Part shown: piece by piece, positions 11,129-23,965 of the stretch
How the letters are laid out: each line of letters begins with the position of its first letter
Position numbering within the stretch: the stretch's first letter is position 1
Origin: Citrus sinensis
Lineage: Eukaryota > Streptophyta > Magnoliopsida > Sapindales > Rutaceae
Reading direction: 5' to 3'
Assembly (NCBI RefSeq): GCF_022201045.2
Contig: NC_068561.1
Coordinates: 16,928,501-16,992,500 of the forward strand
Length of the DNA stretch: 64,000 nt
Position numbers and translations under genes: made by a program
The notes under the pieces: generated by a model
What the model was told of the DNA's origin: nothing
Databases searched by the model: none
What the model saw: the letters and a program-made list of their open reading frames with translations, nothing else

Positions 11129-14100
11129 TGGAGAGAGTGAATGCAAAAGGGCGAATCGATACGAGAAAGACGACCTCTGTGAGCGGTTGAGCGACCAGCT
11201 GATGTTGAATCTTCAAGTGCATAAACATGTGGGCTTTTGCTTTGGTTAACGAGCACGGCCCAAGAAAGCATTTTGGCGTTATCTTGACTTCATTTGACCA
11301 ACTCTTTTTGAGGTTTCAACTTTCGAAGAAGATGTTGGACTATTGGCACCCCTCTAAAATCATTTTAAGACCCCCTCAATTTTTTTTTCCAATTATATTA
11401 AAATTAATATTACAAATTCTCTTATCTCTAAATAAACATATTTAATTTTGTGAATCTTTCGATTTCTATCATTGTCCAGCTCCTAAATTACTTTATAGAC
11501 TTATCACCTCAACCTTCACACTAACAATTTGTATGGGTTATAAATTTCTGAAAACAAATTAATTAATTAAAAAATAATGTAGAATGTGTGTTTTTGTTAT
11601 TAACAATGTTAGTGTTGGGACTCTTATCTCTATTTCTCCTTTAATTATAGAGTAGGGATAAATCTCTCTCGTATAAAATATGGACAGAGTAAATATATCT
11701 TTAAATAGTTAAATGAAGTAATAGTGGTGGATTTATGATTGTAAATCTAATCGAATTATGTCATGTATTTCTTTCTTTACTTTAGCGTGTAGAAATATCA
11801 TTACTGATAAACGTTGGGCTGTCTGTAGAAGAGAATATTTGAGGGAAAAGGAGAGGAGAGGAGGGCTAACTCTTTTGAGATTATCTAAATAATAAAATCT
11901 ACAAGATTAAAATTATTTTTTCCCTCTTCATAACAAAATAAGTTAATACATAATGGGATTGAATTTAATAAAAATTATCCGTACAAAATACAAATACATT
12001 ACATGGGTGTCAAATTGGCTTAACACCCTCATAAGAAATGATTATTATCGGCTTTCAAACCCATTGAAAAATAGATTTGTGCCGCTTGATGGGGCAAGGC
12101 CCCTCAATGCCCTACTATTGTGAGACCATAAAAAATTAAAAAGAAAAAAAAAAACCAATAAAAGAATCGCAAAATTTCTGAACTACAAGAGAAAAACAAC
12201 ATCAGCCGATTGGAAATTTATTGAGATACTACAAAAATATGCCTTTGATTAATTTATCGTTTTGAATAATCATCATGAATATTTTGGTCATACATATTTT
12301 CAACCAAACAAAACTTGTTAACCAATCTCAATTCAATCGTCGTCTTCTCCGAAATTGAAGAAATGAGACTGTGGGAACCTTAAATAAAGTATCATTTAGG
12401 ATTCTTGTCAATCATGACGCAACGCTCACAGCCACAAGTTGGTTAAAATCCAATTTTCAAAGCTATCAACCGCACGCACAGTACAAGTCACGCACAACTT
12501 GACCTTCATTTTTAATCCATTTTTCAAGCTATTACGACACATTCAACAGCGTACCCATCCGCTTGAAATTTGAAGGTCGTTTTGTAATTTTGATTTTAGT
12601 TTATATGATTCTCTCAATTCAGTTACTGCCCGGCAGGGCTTTCGCATTGATATTGGCCATAAAAAAATTTATTGTCTTCTTGCCCTACAAGCTAAGTGAG
12701 TCTATTCATGCTTGCCATATAAGTTTCCATGTCCATGTCAATTACATAACATATGATTATATTAATTTAATCGCTAATGCAATGCTGCTTCAACAATCCA
12801 GTGCTGTACCATTATTCGCCCTACACAATTTCTCATGCCATTGGGACTTTTCAATGAATAGCTGCTAGCTCGTACTCTTCATGATTACCACCTGGTAAAA
12901 TAAATAAATAAATTCGAATTTCAGCATGCGTGCATGGTTCTTTTTCTGATTGCTATATTTTTATTTTTATAATCATGAGGGAAAAAATTTTAAAAAAAAA
13001 AAACCTATGCTACATCGATAGCCTTGGTGCTGTATAGCTAGACCCACAAATGTACGTATAGTTCTGGGATGAAGTCAGTAGGGCTTTATCAAAATCATTT
13101 AATCAGAAGGTCATGGTCTTCTTTTTAGCTCAATATTGATGTATATATATACCTTCGAACCTTGTCACCTGGGGCAATAATAAGATTGGGCATTATCCAG
13201 CTCAAAACGGAACCAAACCAAAATTATTTGTTTCACGATTTTTTGAACCAAGAAATCACATAAAAAATAAACTTCAAAACTTTATAGCCAATTTTCCATC
13301 AACATTCACTATGTTTTTATTCTTCAACCGGTCTTCTAACAATATTTATTAGAACTCCATACTAAGTTACCAACATACAACCACATCCACAATACGTATA
13401 TTATGTCTCAAAATGAGCCACGCACCAACAATAAAACAAATTAAAATAAAGTGTATACTATCACACTGATAACCACGTGTACTAACTAACATAAAATTTA
13501 TTTATTTTTGTTTTTCTCTCCAAACTGTTTGGTTTTCCTTTTGGTTCAATTTTAAACCAAACTAAATGCCCACCCCTAAATAATAGCCTAACTAGTGTGT
13601 TGGTACCCTGCTCATTTCATTAGGGCAATAGTTCAGGTTACTAGTTGAACATTCAATATAAAAATCTTCTCTTATAAATGTGGGTAATATCTCTCAAAAT
13701 ATTAATGAGAGCATATATCTCTTAGATATGATGTAGATCTTACAGCTAATAGACGTAAATCCCTAAGCATTACATTAACTGTTAAATATTTGGACTATGT
13801 TATGTGTAGTGTATAAATTTATTAGACTCTCAATATAACCCATATTGTTATATATATATAAAAGCCGTACAAGCTTTTAGAAAATTAAATGAGTGTCAAT
13901 TGCTTGCTTATTTTTTTAACAAATCCACTTTCTCCATTTGACCTAAAGGACACTCTGAACAGGATTTATTTAAAATCATGAATGATAGAAACAGCTCAAT
14001 ATTTTGTTAGGTTATTTTAATCATCATATGATATCTTATAGCTAGCTGTCTTATAAATATATCTATGTGCAGAAGACAAGAAAGAGCCAAAGATGTTAGC

Positions 14101-14364
14101 CTTTCAACTTACTCTCTTAACCTCCAACACTTAAAAAAAAAAACTTATTTCAATACTAGAAAGATGGAAAAGCAAATCATACAATGCTTTAGCTTTACTC
14201 CTACTCAACCACCCATAAACATCACCACAGTTACCCCCCAAAAAAAAGAAAAAAAAATCCACATCATTTTGGTTATCAATATATATGCACCAGCTCATTG
14301 TTCATCCTAGTACTTTATCATTCTGTTAATTAAGCTTTCTCTATTCTCTATTCTACATTGAAAA
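11129..14364. other. Intergenic region between GRXS16 and TBL (divergent promoters)
   Basis: This 3.2-kb AT-rich interval separates two divergently transcribed genes, so it contains both promoters. GGCCCAA and GTGGGC words near 11228-11265 lie just upstream of GRXS16, as in many nuclear genes for organellar proteins. A MITE-like element lies at about 13184-13577. I found no supportable gene elsewhere. Confidence 0.55.
13184..13577. mobile_element. Candidate hAT-type MITE
   Basis: The right end, read inward on the minus strand, is TAGGGGTGGGCATTTAGTTT; the left end contains TTGGGCATT and AAACGGAACCAAACC, giving imperfect inverted ends. AATAATA-type words flank both sides (CAATAATA left, AATAATAG right) and may be an 8-bp target duplication. 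The ends are degenerate. Confidence 0.4.
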
Positions 14365-16414
14365 ATGAGCTTAGCACAATCCCCTGCAGCCACAATAAAA
14401 TCTTATAGAGGAAAGCTACCTCTCTCGATCATCACTGTTTTAGTCTGCAGTTTTGCAATCATAGCTCTCTTGTACACTGAACGACTCAGCTCACTTTCTT
14501 CCGGTTCCATATTCAAGCTCTCTTCTTGTCCCAAAAGAAATCATATTAAGAAATCAAGTAAGTCAGCTGCAAAGTTCTGCTACTCGTACATTTATTGATA
14601 TATTTAGGCACATTGTTTTCCATGTGTGTCTATTGATTTTTTTCTCTTTTTGTTTTTCCCTGATTGATTGAGAGATGCACGTGACAAGAATTTGGTAGCA
14701 CGGGTACAATATACCGAGAGTACCCAAGATTTCCGATTCTCATGATTTGTTGTCATTGTGTAACAGAGAACAAAACTGCAGAACAGAACATATACAACAC
14801 TGAAATAGATGATAGGTTTGACTTCGACCCAGAAGAGTGCAATGTCGTGAATGGAAAATGGGTGTTTAACAGTTCAATCAAGCCTCTGTATTCGGACCGA
14901 ACATGTCCATATCTTGATATGCAAGTTTCCTGTGTTAAAAACGGACGGCCGGATTCCGACTACCGCCACTGGGAATGGCAGCCAGAGGATTGCACTCTGC
15001 CTAGGTTAAAAGATTTAGCTGACTTTATGTTCTCTATTATTCGTGAAGCTTTATTAGTTACTAATATATGTTACATTCATTTGGTGACTCGTTGCGTACA
15101 GATTCAATCCAGAGCTTGCCCTTAAGAAACTTCGAAACAAGAAGCTACTATTTGTTGGAGATTCATTACAGAGAGGTCAGTGGCAATCATTTGTCTGTAT
15201 GGTGGAGTCAATAATTCCTGAAGACAAGAAGCACTTCAAACGGGGTCGGTCTCATACTGTCTTCAAAGCCAAGGTATTTTAATTAGGTACTGTAATGGTT
15301 TTAAAGCAACTTTTAGAGAAGAAAGAAAAAGAAAATATTCCCAATTAAAACATTGAATTATACTTGTAGAAAATTAGAATAGCTTCCAAATGATTAGATT
15401 TTAAAGGGCTAATTAGACTTTGTAAGTAAGAGAACATTTTGTTTTCCTTTCGGGAGCCATCCGACCATCATTTGTTTCTATTAGTCAAGTTTCATTAATT
15501 AGTCTTACAAATAAAGCTAAAGTTTTATACTTTTCTGATTCAGGAGTACAATGCTAGCATTGAATTCTATTGGGCTCCGTTTTTGATCGAGTCCAATTCG
15601 GATCTGCAAATAATAGGGGACCCAAAAAAGAGAATTTTAAAAGTGGATTCAATTGAAAAGCATGCCAAACACTGGGGAGCAGTGGACATTATAGTCTTTA
15701 ACACGTACGTTTGGTGGATGAGTGGCATTAGACTCAAAACATTGTAAGTTCTACTCAAATCTTACAGCAAATTTTTTTTTTTTTTGGTGGGTATTACCTA
15801 TAAGGTATAATTAATGACTACTTGGGCACAGATGGGGTTCATTTGCAAACGGGGCAGACGGTTTTGAAGAATTGGACACACCTATTGCTTATAGAATCGG
15901 GTTAAAGACGTGGGCAAATTGGATCGATTCAACTATAAATCCCAACAGGACACGTGTCTTCTTCACTACTATGTCCCCTACACATACGAAGTCTGTTTTT
16001 TTACTCCTAATGTATTACTCCACCAAACACTTTAATTGATGTGCTCTTTTTATACTCAACCCTCGTATTGTTGTATTCAGAAGCATAGATTGGGGCAACA
16101 AGGACGGGATTAAATGTTTCAACGAAACAAAGCCGGTGACGAAGAAGAAGCATTGGGGAAGTGGTTCCGATAAAAAAATGATGAGTGTGGTTTCGGATGT
16201 AGTGAAAAAGATGAAAGTTCCCGTTACATTCCTCAACATTACTCAAATTTCAGAGTACCGAATCGATGCACACGCGTCGGTTTACACGGAGGCCGGCGGC
16301 AAGGTGCTGACGGAGGAGGAGAGAGCTGATCCTTTACGCCATGCAGATTGCATACATTGGTGCTTGCCAGGAGTCCCTGATACTTGGAATCAAATATTTT
16401 TAGCTCATTTGTAG
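14365..16414 (+). CDS. TRICHOME BIREFRINGENCE-LIKE O-acetyltransferase, 431 aa
   Basis: Golgi membrane enzyme that O-acetylates wall polysaccharides, probably xylan given its likeness to the ESK1/TBL30-35 group. Exons: 14365-14557, 14767-15004, 15102-15273, 15544-15743, 15832-15990, 16081-16414; total 1296 nt in frame. A type II signal anchor is visible at about residues 19-37. The TBL domain starts near FDFDPEECNVVNGKWVFN. The GDS esterase-type motif is FVGDSLQRGQW (GDS at 163-165), and the C-terminal DxxH motif is DCIHWCLPGVPDTWN (D410, H413). NRTRVFFTTMSPTHTKSIDW is a block typical of xylan-acetylating members. Length is normal for the family. Which numbered TBL it is cannot be settled by eye. 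Confidence 0.94.
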
Positions 16415-16737
16415 ATTTGAAAATGCAACTTTATATTCAGCCTCTTCCCTGTGCCAATTGTCGAAGCTTGTTCACTTGTGTATCTACCGATCTCGAGTAA
16501 AGCAAATATTTTTTCAATTTACGTGTTTTTTGTCCTTTTTTTTTTTTCTGGGAACTCACTTTAGCAAAATCTTTTAATTTCATTAATATTGTATTAGAAG
16601 CAGCTTCCTTTACGCCTTGTTAATAATAATAATGTCGATTTAGATGCGCTTGAGGAAAAAGAGAGCTAAGAAATTATTAATGCATCGTTTTATTAAGGCG
16701 TTTCGGATACGAGAGCAATATATAATAATCTACGGAT

Positions 16738-17092
16738 GGTTTAAACAAATAACTTAGTTTTACTCTCACAGTTTAAAATTATTGTGAGGATAGAGGATCG
16801 AGTACCTATGGATTCAAACTTCATCAATTAAACATTATGTATGATTATGTGGAGTTAGTTACAAATCTTTCTTCCTTTTAAAATACGAGTGGGGTATAGA
16901 CATTCCTCGTTTGTGAGAGTTATTTATTTGAGCAAATATTTTATAACATTTAATATAATATTATAAAGTCTCAGTTATATGTCTTATTGTTAATATAATA
17001 TGTCTGAGTTATCAATGTAGTGTCTGCTGTAATAACAGTTATAAATTTCTGATGTAATTCAGTAATTTGATGTGTAATTAGTATTAAAAAAC
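16738..17092 (+). mobile_element. SINE copy (same family as 39158-39517 and 60636-61238)
   Basis: The segment from GGTTTAAACAAATAAC to TTAGTATTAAAAAACAG aligns by eye with the minus-strand element at 39158-39517. Shared blocks include TGTGGAGTTWRTTWACAAAT, AATACGAGTRGRG and AGTCTCARTTATRT. The box B-like word GATCGAGTACC is degenerate and I see no clear target duplication, so this is an older copy. Confidence 0.6.
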
Positions 17093-17179
17093 AGCTAATG
17101 GTGTGACGAAAGAGGAAGAGGTAGTGTGATCAGAGCACTGCTCCACGTGTAATGGGTTCACACTTTCGCTCGCGAGCAA

Positions 17180-17214
17180 TGGGCCCAAAGCAAAATTGGG
17201 CCGGTCGAAGCCCA
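17180..17214. promoter_or_regulatory. Site II (TGGGCC/GGCCCA) elements upstream of the small gene
   Basis: ATGGGCCCAA at about 17179-17188, TTGGGCC at about 17196-17202 and GCCCAT at about 17209 cluster roughly 470 bp before the start codon. TGGGCY elements are known TCP-bound site II motifs in promoters of housekeeping and mitochondrial-protein genes. Assignment to this gene is from position only. Confidence 0.5.
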
Positions 17215-17669
17215 TCCCAAAAAATCCGACACAAACTGAAAAAACTAACAAGGCTCTCATATGAAAGTACGAATCTGCAGCCTGGGGGCACCGAACTCAG
17301 CAGCCGCCTCTCAACTAAAACCTTCAACGCTTTAAAGTAGGTTCCAGAAACTAGGGTGTCTACGTAGGCATCGTTTCTGAGGTAAAAATCCACGAGCAAA
17401 GAAAGCTTCCCCAACAATTTCGCCATAACATATCAATTTCAAGTCATCTTATCATCTATTTCTTTCAACTTTATTAATCTCGGATCCTATCTCTTATCCT
17501 CTAATTCCTTATTCGTTAATTAAGGATAATACGGTTTCGAGGTACCCCTCTAGTGTTTCCGAAACGACGGTCGTTTCTGCGCTTGAGGGTTTAGTTTCAC
17601 CTAATTGTTTACAATTTCTTTGTGCAGGTTAATAACTGCGCGTTGGTGCAGACAGCCACGATCTATATC

Positions 17670-20600
17670 ATGGCTGGGGGAAATTTCATGCATAGAGTGA
17701 TATCTTACGTCGTTAACGAGGTTATCGTTAATGGTCTTGCCAACAGGTATATAAATCTCCGATGTAGAATTTTTTTTTTTTGGTTTAATGGAAAAAAATA
17801 ATATATTTTAGGCCTTTATTGTGTAATACAGTGTTGTTAGTTGATGGAAGCTTAAGCTTCTTTTTCCGACCATCAGGAATGATCTGCTCCTGATTGGTTT
17901 GCTCCCTGAAGCGAGATAATCTCAAAACTTACTCTTTCATGAGCAGTGCAAAACACCATACACTGTGACTTGGTAAGTTTGAGAATATCTCATCAGGGTA
18001 TACTGCTAACTTCACCTCATAAGGCTTTCTGAAATTTGGCTTTGAGTTTATTGAACTTGAATAAGTTTTTACATGCCAATCTAATGACATTTTTATTATT
18101 GAGCTAGGATAGGCATAATTGGTTCTATAGATGGATTATAAAGTCAGCTATGAATCTGTATTAGTTCTGTATTCGCTTTTGCCAAGGATGACTCTACGTA
18201 GGCTTGTACTGACTGCAGAATGACTGCAACAAGTTGCATCTAAGAGGCTGAGGCTTGGTTCTTTTCTTCTCTTCTTCCCAACCTTTGAATTGAGTTTATT
18301 TTAAAACTCCTGTATTTGCATTTTTTTTTAAAAAATTTCCCCAAAAAATCGAATCATAACATTTACTACTGATTTTATGCACTTCAATTCTTTCTTATTT
18401 TTTGCATTAAGATCTGGCCCCCCTTATTTCAACATTTGTATTTTACTATGGACATACGTCCGTTGATTGACTATGGAAATTGGAAATGGTCTATGCCTAT
18501 CTAGAGGAATACATTTCATAAATGTGTGTCCTAAGGAAGATTGATAATTTATTTCTGTGTCCACATCTGAAATCATTCGAGAATATGGTTTCCAAATTTG
18601 TGGCATTTTAGGATGTAGTTGATTTGGCAGATGCTTAATAAGTGGGCTATATAGGTATATGTGTGCCACTTTTTTTAGTCAGTGATGACTCATTGTAGAC
18701 TTGTCCTGATTGCTTAAATGTCACAGCAATTTAGATTTTGAGAGCTGAGGCCATGAAATTTATTCCCTGTTTTTTTCGATGTTCCTAACTTGATTGGCTG
18801 ATTGTAAGTAGTGGTATCTGAACTATTTAAAGGTCACTATTTTAGATTGATTATGGAGAAGTGTTGATGCCTGATGATCTGAATGTATCTTGTAAATTCT
18901 CTTGACTGTATTAAGCATGATGGTGTACTATTTTGATTATTCTTGATAGAACCCTGCATGATGACAGGTGGAAGTCGGTTTTCTAGTTTTAGCATTATAA
19001 TTGAAGCCTGTAGTTATCTGCTTTGTGATGGATAATTCTGCGAGAGAGTTGGCTATCCACATGCATTTATAAAATTGTTAATTTGTTATATGTCTGTATG
19101 AATAAATGTCAATGTTGTTGGATCTCATTTCTGGAAAAAATGGGTTAATATTTTAATTCTATTTGTATTTATCATTAAATATAATTGTACTAGGATATGG
19201 ATTTTATGAAATTAATGAATGGGTGCCAATAATGCACTATAACAGAAAAATTGCTTCCACAAGTCAACGGTTGGCCACATCCCACAAGGGTATTGATCAT
19301 ATTGGGACCAGCTTACAAAAGTACAGTGAATAATTTTAAGACAAACCTTTATTAGCATAGCAGTAGCAATTGACCCTAAAATACTACTTCAAATAACGTA
19401 GAAATTTATTCACGAGTAGCAGGAACTAAATTTCTTACTATAAAATTGGAGAAAGTGAAAACTGAAAACCATCCACATGTTGATTGAAAGTTCAGAAAAA
19501 AACTTAACAATTCTATAGATTTTGGCATGAACAATATTCAAACTCGAGACTTCTTACTATAAGTTGAACCGTTGATGTCGAGAGTTGTATTCAGACAACA
19601 GGTATATACATCTCTGATGTAAATTTCTTTTAATTTTTTTAATGCAAAAAATTATATATTTTGTTAGTTGATGGAAGCTTTAGCTTCTTTCTCTGACCAT
19701 CAGGACTGATTTGTTCCTGTTTGGTTCGTTCTTTTGAAGCGAAAGACAAATCAAATATTTCATATTTGAATAGCTGCAGTGGAACTACAAACAAGTTATG
19801 TGCCGCAGCCTCGAAAATTTGAGAATATGTGTCCTTTAAACCATTCATTCTCTTTTTTTTTTTGGTTGGTGGTATTTTTTGTTTGATTGATGTGTGTTAT
19901 TGGTTGTTGTCTTTGCTTTGAGAAATTATTGAGCTGTAGGGGATGATTGGATTTATGTTTGTCTTTGAAGTTCTTGTTGTAGGTGTCCAAATTGATAGAA
20001 CAGCTAAAGTAAATCTGTTTGCAGTTGAGTGGTGTAAAAACTAAAGTTTCACTCAAGGCTTCTGGGAGTATTAAATTTCCAGTGGGTTTGCTCACTGAAC
20101 TGAAAATAATCTAAGAGTTCGCTGAATTGGTTTTGCCTGCTATGCAATGTGTTAGACATTGCAGCTTTAGGATCTTAAGGCAATTTAATATTGAGTCATT
20201 ATACATGTATACATTAATAAATAGACAGATGTGCTAACAGACAAGGGGTGAATTTAGCCAGATGTCTAACATATATGGAAATATTTTGACTTGTCTCGTG
20301 GCATTTTTGCAACTATATCATGATGTATTGAGTGCAATATAGAGACATGTTTTAGTTATTGTTTTAGTCAGTGGTTTGTATAATAGACAACTATTGTTGA
20401 TTGCGGACTTGTAAGCTTTGAAGATGAAAGCTTCCTTTGGTAGGCCGTTAGGAAATTTATTCCTGATTGGTTTGCTCCCTGAAGCGAGATAATCTCAAAA
20501 CTTGCTCTTTCACGAGCAGTGCAAAACACCATGCACTGTGTCTTGGTAAGTTTGAGAATATCTCATCTGGACATACTGCTAATTCACCTCATAAGACTCT

Positions 20601-22042
20601 CTGAAATTTGACTCTGAGTTTATTGAACTTGAGTAAGTTTTACATGCCAATCTAATGACATTTTTATTATTGAGCTAGGATAGGCATAATTGGTTTTATA
20701 GATGGATTATAAAGTCAGCTATAAATCTGTATTAGTTCCATCATCGCTTTTGCCAAGGATGACTCTACGTAGGCTTGCACTGACTGCCGAATGACTGCAA
20801 CAAGTTGGATCTAAGAGGCTGAGGCTTTTTTCTTTTCTTCTCTTCTTCCCAACCTTTGAATTGGGTTGATTTTAAGACCCCTGTATTTGCTCCATGAGCA
20901 ATACAAAATACTTACTATTTGCTTTTTTTCTTATTTTTTCCCCTAAAAAATTGAATCATAATATTTACTGCTGATTTTCTGCACTTCAATTCTTTCTTAT
21001 TTTTTACATTAAGATCTGGCCACCCTTATTTCAACATTTGTATTTTACTAAGGACATGGATCTGTTGATTGGCTATGGAAATTGGAAATGGTCTATGCCT
21101 ATCTAGAGGAAAACATTCCACGAAACGTGTGTCCATGGGAAGATTGATAACTTATTTCTGTGTCAACATCTGAAATCATTTGGGAAAATGGTTTCCAAAT
21201 TTGTGGCATTATAGGATGTAGTTGATTTGGCAGATACTTAATAAATGGGCTATATAGTCTACGTTGGCACTCTTTTTAGCCAGTGATGACTCATAGTAGG
21301 CTTGTCCTGATTGCTTAGATGTCACAGCAATTTAGATATTGAGAGCTGAGGCCACGAAATTTGTTCCCTGTTTTTTTTTCGACATTCCTAACTTGATTGG
21401 CTGATTGTTAGTAGTGGTATCTGAATTATTTAAAGGTCACTATTTTAGATTGATTATTGAGTAGTGTTGATGCCTGATGATCTGAATGTATCTTGTAAAT
21501 TCTCGTCCGTATTAAGCATGATGGTGCTATTTTAATTGAACCTAAAGAAATGACGCTTACATCTTTGTTGTTGTGATTTGTTGGATATGAATCTATGATA
21601 GCATCTAATCTCTGTTTCTGCTGTTCCATGGTTTTCTAATGTTAATTTCCTGATGGTGGTTCATCAGTCCCGCATTCCAAAGGTTTGCCGTGAGAACATC
21701 AAGGAGGATTGAAGATATTTCTAGTAAAGGTACGTCCTCGTCTCCAATCGGTTCCTCTGGTCTGTGCATACAATGATTTACAGTTAGCATAATGTATTCC
21801 ATTAATATATGAACTAATTGAAAGGTTTTGTTGAGCCATTAGAATCTCACAAGTTGGTTACTGTCTCCATGCAGCTGCTCAGAAGAGAGAGGAACTTGCT
21901 GAACAGATGAAAGATTTCTCCAAAAATTTTGAGGTATGTATCTTTTTCTAAATTTGAGATCTTAACAGCATGTTACTTAAATCGAATAGTTTGTTCTAAT
22001 CTGGGATACCATATTTTGCAGCAGCAGTCTAAGAAGCAGTGA
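17670..22042 (+). CDS. Small conserved plant protein of unknown function, 72 aa
   Basis: Exons: 17670-17746, 21668-21729, 21875-21933, 22022-22042; total 219 nt in frame with GT-AG junctions. The product begins MAGGNFMHRVISYVVNEV. A middle block AFQRFAVRTSRRIEDIS follows, then a charged stretch KREELAEQMKDFSKNFEQQ likely to be helical, ending KKQ. I recall similar short proteins in other plants but know no function, and no catalytic motif is visible. The N-terminal third is mildly hydrophobic; a mitochondrial or membrane location is possible but unproven. The last intron ends in three consecutive CAGs, so shorter products by one or two Gln are possible. Intron 1 (3.9 kb) contains a tandem duplication of the gene's own intron and 3' flank. 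Confidence 0.82.
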
Positions 22043-22672
22043 GTCATGCAACCATGGGTCTGGTAACGGAACTTTTGTGATTATTCTTGGTAGTTCCCCT
22101 CCATGATGACAGGTGGAAGTCGGTTTTCTAGTTTTAGCATCAGAATTGAGGCCTGTAGTTATCTGCTTTGTGATGGGTAATTATGCGAGAGATTTGGCTA
22201 TCTACTTGCACTTATAAAATTGTTAATTTGTTATGTGTCTGTATGAATACATGTCAATGTTGTTTTTGGAAAAAAATGGGTTAATATTTTAATTCTACTT
22301 GTATTTATCGTTAAATATAATTCTACTAGAATATGGCTTTTATGAAATTAATGAAGGGGTGCAAATAGACCACCAATCTTCATTAGCGTAGCAGTAGCAG
22401 TGATGATCTGCGATCTTCATATCGGTGTTAAAATACTTCTTCAAATAAGGTGGAAATTTAAATATTACTTCAAATAAAATATAAATCTATTCGCGAGTAG
22501 CAGGAACTAAATTTCTTATTACAAAATTGGAGAAAGAATGTGAAAACTGAAAACCATCCGCATGTTGATTGAAACTTCAGGGAAGTACTTCACAATTCTA
22601 CAGATTTTGGCGTGAACAATATTCAAACTCGCGACTACTTACTGTAAGTTGAACTGTTCATATCGAGAGTTG
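17741..22672. repeat. Tandem duplication of the gene's 3' half; first copy lacks exons 2-4
   Basis: Copy A is about 17741-19590 and copy B about 19595-22672. Both begin with the exon 1 end and donor (CAACAGGTATATA at 17741 and at about 19599) and the following TTAGTTGATGGAAGCTT. They share a 1-kb intron stretch (about 17887-18930 and 20460-21530) and then the 3' flank (about 18931-19587 and 22074-22672, for example GATGACAGGTGGAAGTCGG in both). Only copy B has exons 2-4; in copy A the matching ~540 bp is absent at about 18931. Copy B also contains about 700 bp (19730-20450) not seen in A. Confidence 0.85.
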
Positions 22673-22889
22673 TTGCCTAATATCTTTACCTAAGCTCCAA
22701 TTTATGGGCTATACCCAAAACATATATATATATATTAGGTCAAATCAAAATCAATCGTTCAAATTTGTTGTGTGAGGTAGCCTAATGGTTGGTGTGTTTA
22801 TAAACTAGCAAATGAATAATGTATTTACTTACTTAAATGAAGGGTGAAGTTGGAATCAAAGTGGTGGACTCCACCCAAAATTTAAAATA

Positions 22890-23412
22890 ATGATGTAAGT
22901 TTCCATTCTTATTGGGAATGAAACCCTCATTTCTTGGACTGATTATATTATCTTCACTCAAATTTTAAAATTTTCATTTTTTCCTTCTATATGTATTTAA
23001 AGAATTAAAAAAAAAACATTTTGCTGCTGCTGCTTATTGTCATTGTTACCCCTGCTGGACACCGATGATGATGATGATGAATAAAAATAATTATGGTTAT
23101 TGTTATTGTTATTATTGATTTTTATTTTTGTTGACTATTATTATTATTAACAATAATCTTTTTTATAATAAATTTTTGAATAACAATAATAATCACAATT
23201 ATTATCACAAATAATAATAATAATGATAATAACAATTAACTAAGGGCATTTTAATAATTTATAATAATCTATTATGATTTTAAGATAAAGTAAACATATT
23301 AATAGTAATGTAGTTCATTCTGTTTCCAATTCTCACAATGTAAGATAACATCTTATTCTAATTTTAATTCATTTTGATTTTAACTCATGTCTATTACTGA
23401 TTACGACATTTT
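22890..23412. mobile_element. Trinucleotide-rich MITE-like element, copy 1
   Basis: A GC-rich core (TGCTGCTGCTG, CACCGATGATGATGATGATG) is followed by ATT/AAT arrays and AACTAAGGGCATTTTAATAAT. The same order of blocks occurs at about 47344-48203, including the shared TAAGGGCATTTTARTAA. Terminal repeats are weak, so the boundaries are approximate. Confidence 0.45.
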
Positions 23413-23534
23413 TTTATTAAAATTTGCCTTTATAATTTCATTAACAAGTTTCAATGTCAAATAAAATTAAAATCGCATTTATCTCAAATAATATTGAAAG
23501 AATCTATCAATAGAAAGGTTTTATTTTATGTTGC

Positions 23535-23965
23535 TAACAACTCATTAGTTAAGTACTTAAGTTAGTTGGCACTCCTCTTTTTATCTATAAGTTGTAAAAA
23601 ATGGCAGTTTAGTATCATGGATTCTAATATTTAATTTCAATTTTGGGTCTAAACTTGAGATCCAACAAAGATTAATTTTTACTGTTTGATGTGATATTGC
23701 AGTTACATATAACTTATTGTCTTCAGACTTAAATTATCAAAATTGACTTTAAGGACTTCTATGAAATGAATATATAAAAATTAGGTACTCACTGAGAATT
23801 TATTAGGATATAGGGGTCCAGCTGTTATTACAAAATGGAAAACCCCTTGTAGGCTTGTACCTAAGCAGGAAAGGGTTTAGGTGAAATGAAACACATAGAA
23901 ATCTTCATCTTGCAACCTCTTAGCCATGGCGGCAGCTATAGATAGGGCAATAGGTCTTCCTTCAA
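23535..23965 (+). pseudogene. Duplicated HCC1 promoter with truncated first codons
   Basis: This segment parallels 24070-24495, the region just before and at the HCC1 start. Shared blocks include TTGACTTTAAGGACTTCTAT, ATAGGGGTCCA, AAAACCCCTTGTAGGCTTGT and AGAAATCTTCATC before the ATG. The upstream copy has its own ATGGCGGCAGCTATAGATAG (MAAAID), matching MATAIV, then diverges and reaches a stop after about 20 codons. It could still act as an alternative promoter. Confidence 0.75.

Larger units (their letters stand above)
16415..17669. other. TBL 3' flank, SINE, and promoter of the small unknown gene
   Basis: From left to right this holds the TBL 3' flank, a SINE copy (about 16738-17092) and the 5' region of the next gene. 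The TTTGTGCAG/G at about 17620-17629 may be the acceptor of a 5'-UTR intron. No coding region is recognised. Confidence 0.5.

Noticed and set aside
22740..22880. SINE head suggested by GGTAGCCTAATGGTTGG
   Set aside because: No box B at the right distance and no A-tail or flanking repeat.
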